The position numbers and the translations under genes are program-made. 12,660 nt of DNA from assembly GCA_030600865.1 (NCBI GenBank), contig JAUVUS010000022.1, positions 1 through 12,660 of the forward strand, in the 5' to 3' direction. Source of the stretch: Bacteroidales bacterium. Its GTDB lineage: Bacteria > Bacteroidota > Bacteroidia > Bacteroidales > UBA12077. The notes under the pieces are model-generated. The model was not told the DNA's origin, did not search any database, and saw only the letters and a program-made list of their open reading frames with translations. Of the stretch, positions 7,938-12,660 are shown one piece after another (within the stretch, counting starts at the first letter, position 1; each line of letters opens with the position of its first letter).

Positions 7938-9830
7938 ATGAAAAAATTAATATTATTTTGGATTTTACTTGTAATAACAAGTATTTCTATAAAAACTAAT
8001 GCTCAGCAAATTGAAAATCTTCGAATAAAAACATTTGAAGATAAATTAAATCTGATATATGATATAGTGCATGAAAAATCCGGTCAATTATTTGATATCA
8101 CAGTTTTATGCTCCGATGATGGTGGAACAAGTTTTACTATTCCGTTAAATTCTGTTTCCGGAGATTATGGTAGTAATATTGAGGGAGGAAAAGATAAAAT
8201 TATCGTGTGGGATGTATTGAAAGATAGAAAAAACATTAAAGGTGAAGATTATGTTTTTAAAATTGTAGCCACACCAGGTAAAGTAGAAAATCAAACCGAT
8301 AATGTTGAAGCATTTCATTTCGAATTAGTTGATTGTTATAAAAAAGATAAAAAAATTATATGTGCATTAAAAATCACAAATAATGGAAAAAAACGAGACC
8401 TTAAAATGATAAACCGTTTAGCACGTATTTATGATTTCAAAGGGAAAAAGGTCGAAGCTAAATCATCACAACTAGGAAGAATACGGGGAGATGCAAGGTA
8501 TGCAGCACCAACATTGACATTTCAACCTAATCAAACAGATATTGCATTATTTAGTTTTGATATTACAGATGGTTTTTCCAACAGAATTAAAATGTTTGAA
8601 CTTGGTGTTGAAGTATTGGAAATAACTTATGGACTTGATCTGAAAACAGGAAATATTCAGTTTAAAGATATTTCATTTGACAATCCTCAAGATCCAGCTA
8701 AAACAGAATTAATATCTCGAACAATGAGTCTCAACATTGGCCCCGAAACAACCCGAATTGTAGACATACAGCCACCACAGATAAGTTTTAGTAAGCCTCA
8801 ATTAATTAAGGATAAAGCTACAAAAGTTAACACCGAAGAAGTAATTATTCACGGAAAAGTAACCGACAAAAATGGCGTTTTTGAGCTTACCGTTAATGGT
8901 ATGTATGCCAACCTAAAAGAAAATGGTGATTTTGAAACAGACGTTTATCTTGTTGAAGGCAATAATAATGTTTTTGTTCGTGCTGTAGATGCCTTTAACA
9001 ATTCAATTGAAGAAACTTATTCTATTGTTTATCAACCAGTAAACAAGAAAGATCAGCGACAAACAAGTAATAATGTAGGTAAAGATCCTTCTATGCTTAA
9101 TAAGCAAACAGCCAAAGAAGGAAAATATTATGCATTGTTAATTGGAGTTAGTGAATATGCCGATCCTGAAATTATGAATCTTGACCAGCCCGTAACTGAT
9201 GCAGGAAAGCTGTATAATACATTAACAACAAATTATACTTTCGAAAAGGAAAATGTTACCTTACTAAAAAGTCCGACTCGTGAGGAAATTATATCCGAAC
9301 TTGACCGATTAAACAGGATAATCACCGAAGATGATAATTTGTTAGTTTTTTATGCAGGTCATGGTTATTGGGACAGAAAAGACGAAATTGGTTATTGGTT
9401 ACCTTCAGATGCGAAAAAGGCAAATACAGCAAACTGGATGAGAAATAGCACCACTCGCGATTATCTCCGTACTGTAAAAACAAAACATACACTTCTTATT
9501 GCTGATGCTTGTTTTAGTGGTGGTATATTTAAAACAAGAAAAGCATTTGCCAATGCTCCCAAATCAATTCAAGAATTATATGAAGTTCCAAGTCGGAAAG
9601 CTATGACAAGTGGCACTTTAAAAGAAGTCCCTGATAAAAGTGTTTTCTTGCTTTATCTAACTAAAAGACTTGCCGAAAATACACAACCTTATATTTCGGC
9701 GGAAGAATTATTTAGCAGTTTTAAAATCGCTGTTTTAAATAATAGCCCGAATACACCACAATATGGCGAAATAAAAGATACTGGTGACGAAGGAGGTGAT
9801 TTTATTTTCACCAGAAGAGTAAACAATTAA
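7938..9830 (+). CDS. Secreted caspase-like cysteine protease (peptidase C14) with N-terminal Ig-like modules
   Basis: 630 residues from the ATG at 7938, chosen because a clean signal peptide starts there (MKKLILFW... ending TNAQQ); the frame extends upstream to a TTG at 7884 but without sense as a leader. After the signal comes a beta-rich module (about 25-120: FDITVLCSDDGGTSF, VSGDYGSN, KIIVWDVL) typical of Bacteroidetes secreted proteins. Next is an unassigned beta-rich stretch (about 120-275), then an Ig-like or glucodextranase-B-like module (279-380: PPQISFSKP, VTDKNGVFELTVNG, GNNNVFVRAVDAF). The C14 domain fills 395-630: YALLIGVSEY, catalytic His475 in FYAGHGYW and Cys525 in IADACFSGG, with SRKAMTSG after it. 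Both catalytic residues are intact. Members of this family often prefer Arg or Lys at the cleavage site, but its target here is unknown. It stands alone between the HupE-type and KamA-family genes. No sorting domain for T9SS is seen, so the periplasm is the likely location. Confidence 0.9.
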   Translation: MKKLILFWILLVITSISIKTNAQQIENLRIKTFEDKLNLIYDIVHEKSGQLFDITVLCSDDGGTSFTIPLNSVSGDYGSNIEGGKDKIIVWDVLKDRKNIKGEDYVFKIVATPGKVENQTDNVEAFHFELVDCYKKDKKIICALKITNNGKKRDLKMINRLARIYDFKGKKVEAKSSQLGRIRGDARYAAPTLTFQPNQTDIALFSFDITDGFSNRIKMFELGVEVLEITYGLDLKTGNIQFKDISFDNPQDPAKTELISRTMSLNIGPETTRIVDIQPPQISFSKPQLIKDKATKVNTEEVIIHGKVTDKNGVFELTVNGMYANLKENGDFETDVYLVEGNNNVFVRAVDAFNNSIEETYSIVYQPVNKKDQRQTSNNVGKDPSMLNKQTAKEGKYYALLIGVSEYADPEIMNLDQPVTDAGKLYNTLTTNYTFEKENVTLLKSPTREEIISELDRLNRIITEDDNLLVFYAGHGYWDRKDEIGYWLPSDAKKANTANWMRNSTTRDYLRTVKTKHTLLIADACFSGGIFKTRKAFANAPKSIQELYEVPSRKAMTSGTLKEVPDKSVFLLYLTKRLAENTQPYISAEELFSSFKIAVLNNSPNTPQYGEIKDTGDEGGDFIFTRRVNN

Positions 9831-9918
9831 TAACTCTTATTTCATATTAAGACTAAATTAAAGCTTGCATAACTACTTCATTTTTCTTATATTACTTGCT
9901 TCACAAATAATATAAGCC

Positions 9919-12114
9919 ATGTCTGAAATTGTTCACGAATTAGATCAGATTGCCATTTCAGTTAAATCGCATATGCTTCTGAGAAAGTTACTCAGAGAAA
10001 ACCCTATGCTTGATGAAATAATGCGAAATGCCAGAAACGAAACTGAAGCATTAGTAGGCGTAAGAAACCTAATACTTGAAGAGCTAAAGAAACACATTGA
10101 TGCATATAAGTTTTATAAACGCGAGGTTATTGGTCGTGAAGCATTCGAAAAACTGGAGTGGAAAGATTTAGCTGCTATTCGTTTACTTGATTATATAGAT
10201 AATGCCGGACGTGAATTTGATGATTTAAACTTACGTGGAGAAAAAGCCGTAAGTAAACCTATTGCTTTAATCTGGCTGGCAGTAAACTTTGGAACTGGTG
10301 GTGCAAAACCATTCTTTTTTGAAGATATGCTCCAACTTTTCAGGCAATTTACAGGTAAATCAAAACGAGAGTTACCTTCAAAGGAAAAGGTAGAACAATG
10401 GATGGACAGATGGAGTCATGGTTTGGATCCACGCATTACAAAACTTCGTGAAGAAAACCGTGAACGTATTTTAAAAATCATAATTGATAAGATTGATTCA
10501 GAAGATATTAAAGATTCCAAATATTTTTTTGAACCAGGCATGTCTCAGGAACAAAAGTTTTTAAAAACCCTTGAATGGTGGGACGATCGTCTTTTTCATT
10601 TAAGATTTGCTGTCCGTTCACCGGATTTATTAAATGAGCTTTTAGGGAATTCTCTCGATCCGGATACAATGAAAGTATTATACGAAGCTAAAGAAAAAGG
10701 AATCCCGTTTTTTGTAAATCCATATTATTTGTCATTATTACATGTACGAGTGCCTTATTTTGCCGTTGGTGCCGATTTGGCTATTCGTCATTATGTAATA
10801 TACAGCAAACAGTTGCTTAATGAATTTGGTCACATAATTGCCTGGGAAAAAGAAGATATAGTTGAACCGGGAAAACCAAATGCTGCAGGCTGGCTTCTAC
10901 CCAACGATCATAATATTCATCGCCGCTATCCCGAAGTTGCAATATTAATTCCTGATACAATTGGCCGTGCATGTGGTGGATTATGTGCATCATGTCAGCG
11001 ATTATACGATTTCCAGAGAGGTAATCTTAATTTTAATCTCGATAAACTAAAACCACGTAAAACCTGGGAAGAAAAACTTAAAAATCTTTTAAAATATTTT
11101 GAGGATGATCCTCAATTACGTGATATTCTGATCACGGGTGGTGATGCATTAATGAGTTCTGATAAATCACTTGAAAAAATCTTAAATGAAATTTATGAAA
11201 TGGCTTTACGTAAAAAGAAAGCCAATAAAAACAAAGTTAATGGTGAAAAATATGCCGAAATTATAAGAGTAAGACTGGGAACAAGATTACCGGTTTATCT
11301 GCCTCAAAGAATTACATATGAGCTAACTCAAATCTTAAAGGATTTTAAAGAAAAAGCCATTACAATTGGTATAAAACAGTTTGTTATTCAAACGCATTTT
11401 GAATCACCAATGGAAGTAACACCCGAAGCTCGTGAAGGAATCCGAAAACTAATTACTGCCGGCTGGATAGTTACAAATCAATTGGTTTTTACAGCTGCTG
11501 CATCGCGTCGTGGACATTCTGCCAAACTAAGAAAAGTGCATAACGATATTGGAATTATTAATTACTATACCTTTAGTGTTAAAGGTTATATGGAAAATAA
11601 TTTCAATTTTGCTACTAACGAAAGAGCAGTTCAGGAACAAATGGAAGAAAAGATTTATGGCAAAATCCCTGAAGAATATTACGATGAAATAAAAGACTTT
11701 CCGAATCACTCCGAATTATTAGTTGAAAAAATATCAGAGTTAAAAAGCAAAGCTAATCTGCCTTTCCTTGGCACAGATCGTAATGTATTAAACTTACCCG
11801 GAGTTGGTAAAAGTCTTACCTTCAGAACCATTGGAATAACCCGGTATGGAAGGCGAATACTGGAGTTTGATCATGACGCCAATCGTAATCATAGCCCGAT
11901 TATTGAAAAAATGGGAAAAGTAATTATTATTGAGTCTAAATCGATTAGTGAATACCTTGAACAACTCGAAGATATTGGCGAAAATATTCCCGATTATGAA
12001 AGCATCTGGGGATATTCAATTGGAGAAACAGAACCCCGTATTCCTATTTATGAGTATCCTGAGTATGACTTTGAAATTACTAAAGAAAACACGAATCTGG
12101 AGATAAGTAATTAA
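9919..12114 (+). CDS. KamA-family radical SAM/PLP 2,3-aminomutase, long form, glutamate-type pocket
   Basis: 731 residues. The catalytic part matches lysine 2,3-aminomutase: PYYLSLL (268-274), iron-sulfur cysteines Cys352, Cys356 and Cys359 (CX3CX2C), Arg361 at the place of the carboxylate-binding Arg134, RDILITGGDALMSSD, GTRLPVYLPQRITYEL and THFESPMEVTP. PLP-binding Lys631 lies in LPGVGKS, matching DAPGGGGK. Aligning by memory with the clostridial enzyme, the two aspartates that hold the lysine side chain (Asp293, Asp330) are replaced by Lys555 and Asn625. The same Lys/Asn pair is known from glutamate 2,3-aminomutase, so L-glutamate to beta-glutamate is the best guess. The protein has about 200 extra N-terminal residues, mainly helical, of unknown role (usual length about 420). 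No acetyltransferase partner (AblB) for N-acetyl-beta-lysine synthesis follows. Family assignment is firm; substrate is inferred. Confidence 0.9.
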   Translation: MSEIVHELDQIAISVKSHMLLRKLLRENPMLDEIMRNARNETEALVGVRNLILEELKKHIDAYKFYKREVIGREAFEKLEWKDLAAIRLLDYIDNAGREFDDLNLRGEKAVSKPIALIWLAVNFGTGGAKPFFFEDMLQLFRQFTGKSKRELPSKEKVEQWMDRWSHGLDPRITKLREENRERILKIIIDKIDSEDIKDSKYFFEPGMSQEQKFLKTLEWWDDRLFHLRFAVRSPDLLNELLGNSLDPDTMKVLYEAKEKGIPFFVNPYYLSLLHVRVPYFAVGADLAIRHYVIYSKQLLNEFGHIIAWEKEDIVEPGKPNAAGWLLPNDHNIHRRYPEVAILIPDTIGRACGGLCASCQRLYDFQRGNLNFNLDKLKPRKTWEEKLKNLLKYFEDDPQLRDILITGGDALMSSDKSLEKILNEIYEMALRKKKANKNKVNGEKYAEIIRVRLGTRLPVYLPQRITYELTQILKDFKEKAITIGIKQFVIQTHFESPMEVTPEAREGIRKLITAGWIVTNQLVFTAAASRRGHSAKLRKVHNDIGIINYYTFSVKGYMENNFNFATNERAVQEQMEEKIYGKIPEEYYDEIKDFPNHSELLVEKISELKSKANLPFLGTDRNVLNLPGVGKSLTFRTIGITRYGRRILEFDHDANRNHSPIIEKMGKVIIIESKSISEYLEQLEDIGENIPDYESIWGYSIGETEPRIPIYEYPEYDFEITKENTNLEISN

Positions 12115-12589
12115 TTTTATATGATTATCGGATTGATTTCCTATAATTTAAAAGAAGGTGCTAAACGGCTATGTTTTATAGACTTTTTTGCAATTGGATT
12201 GTGTGCAAGATCAGGAAGAATTGCAAATGTGCTTGTAATAGCGATGACTAAAGGGTTTAGCATTTCATCTATCTGTGCTGAATGAGCGTCTAACTGTGCT
12301 GAACATATTTCTATCTGTGCTGAACATGTTTCTATCAGTGCTGAACATGTTTCTATCAGTGCTGAATTATCATCTATCAGAACTGAATTATCATCTATCA
12401 GAACTGAATAAGTTTCTAACTGCACTGAATTGCTTTCATCAGTGCTGAATTTGTTTCTAATTGTGCTGAATTGATGTCTATCTATACTGAATGAGTTTCT
12501 ATCTTGAATAAGGTCTGTTCAATGAACTGTGGGGTCTGTTCAGTAAAGTGTGTCAAGTAATTAACTAAATAATTTTTAACTTGCACATT
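12115..12589. other. Non-coding or degenerate stretch between the aminomutase gene and the IS transposase
   Basis: This 475-base region has no convincing gene. Bases 12121-12285 hold a 54-codon plus-strand ORF (MIIGLISYN..., ending SSICAE). The other strand is open for 94 codons (12141-12425, GTG start) mostly because the 21-base repeats lack stops. Neither looks like a family I know. The right two thirds are the tandem-repeat array and the presumed IS end. The 12120-12260 part is somewhat less AT-rich than the flanking spacers and may be a remnant of imported DNA. Confidence 0.6.
12261..12504. repeat. 21-base tandem repeat array, about 12 units
   Basis: The unit is close to TGAACATGTTTCTATCAGTGC. 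Clear unit starts are at 12279, 12300, 12321, 12342, 12363, 12384, 12405, 12426, 12446, 12467 and 12488, with a partial unit before 12279. Units 12321 and 12342 are identical to each other, as are 12363 and 12384, indicating recent duplication by slippage or unequal exchange. The unit at 12426 is 20 bases long, which breaks any reading frame, and the last one (12488-12504) is cut to 17. Conserved parts are TGAA and the TCTATC...TGC core. On either strand it could be read as a heptapeptide repeat, but stops and the frameshift argue against coding today. It runs into the presumed IS end. Confidence 0.9.
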
Positions 12590-12660
12590 ATGAATGGAAA
12601 AGATTTTAATTTTGAAGAGTTCGAAAAAGAGGCAATTGAACAGATAAAATCTGGGAAAAA
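12512..12660 (+). mobile_element. Left end of a presumed IS256-family insertion sequence (partial)
   Basis: The GGTCTGTTCA motif appears twice, at 12512-12521 and 12533-12542, 21 bases apart. The second copy continues into AGTAAAGTGTGTCAAG, which resembles the terminal inverted repeats of IS256/Mutator-type elements as I recall them. The first copy contains the palindrome GTTCA-A-TGAAC (12517-12527). A transposase-like gene starts 48 bases further on. The exact outer end (12512 or 12533), the right inverted repeat and the target duplication cannot be set because the element leaves the window. Confidence 0.5.
12590..12660 (+). CDS. IS256-family transposase, N-terminal fragment (3' partial)
   Basis: The ATG at 12590-12592 opens a frame that runs to the window edge (23 codons). 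The product begins MNGKDFNFEEF and continues EKEAIEQIKSGK. The F-x-F/Y-E-x-F-x-x-E-A-(I/L)-x-x-(I/L)-x-x-GK pattern is the usual start of Bacteroidetes IS256-type (Mutator-like, DDE) transposases, just before the expected GxxGxLxPLLK-type stretch, which is beyond the edge. The gene lies directly inside a presumed terminal inverted repeat, which supports the call. With so few residues the family is probable, not proven. Confidence 0.6.
   Translation, partial: MNGKDFNFEEFEKEAIEQIKSGK

Noticed and set aside
12141..12425. 94-codon minus-strand ORF with heptapeptide repeats (SALIETC, SAQIEIC)
   Set aside because: It starts with GTG inside the repeat array, just after a 20-base unit that breaks the frame. 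It is open mainly because the 21-base unit lacks a stop, and further upstream the same repeat frame has a TAG. No signal, domain or start site supports it.
12261..12504. CRISPR array
   Set aside because: The units follow each other directly with no spacers, and no cas genes are present.

Overview
The window comes from an AT-rich member of the Bacteroidota (Bacteroidetes). The signs are a type IX secretion (T9SS) type B C-terminal sorting domain on a multi-domain surface protein, a DUF6702 protein beside a HupE/UreJ-type membrane protein, Bacteroidetes-style secreted TPR and caspase-like proteins with ...AQ signal-peptide ends, and weak or absent Shine-Dalgarno sequences. The content looks chromosomal up to about 12.1 kb. 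The right edge then turns into repeats and a mobile element. I see no rRNA, tRNA or CRISPR array.

Left part (1-2758, + strand): a large gene, cut at its 5' end by the window edge, fuses a selenocysteine-lyase/NifS-type cysteine desulfurase to a complete selenophosphate synthetase (SelD). One polypeptide could therefore release selenium from selenocysteine and convert it to selenophosphate. It is followed by a small secreted papain-fold (NlpC/P60- or CHAP-like) protein with a visible Cys/His/Asn set.

Middle part (2770-7201, - strand, read right to left): DUF6702 protein, then an overlapping 870-residue T9SS-type-B surface protein with four fibronectin-III-like modules, then, after a 123-base spacer full of 7-8 base tandem repeats, a secreted TPR protein. 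The DUF6702 gene is divergent from a HupE/UreJ-family membrane protein (7256-7840, +). The two families plausibly form a metal-related envelope pair.

Right part (+ strand): a secreted caspase-like (C14) protease with N-terminal Ig-like modules (7938-9830), then a long KamA-family radical SAM aminomutase (9919-12114). Its substrate-pocket residues, judged by alignment from memory, match glutamate 2,3-aminomutase (Lys and Asn) and not lysine 2,3-aminomutase (Asp and Asp). If so it would make beta-glutamate, a possible osmolyte.

Right edge (12115-12660): a stretch with a doubtful 54-codon ORF, then about twelve copies of a 21-base tandem repeat. The repeats run into what looks like the left end of an IS256-family insertion sequence whose transposase gene starts at 12590 and leaves the window. 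The IS end carries a GGTCTGTTCA motif twice, also 21 bases apart.

The most interesting points are the lyase-SelD fusion, the glutamate-type pocket in an enlarged KamA protein, the 21-base array abutting the IS end, and the secreted caspase-like protease.
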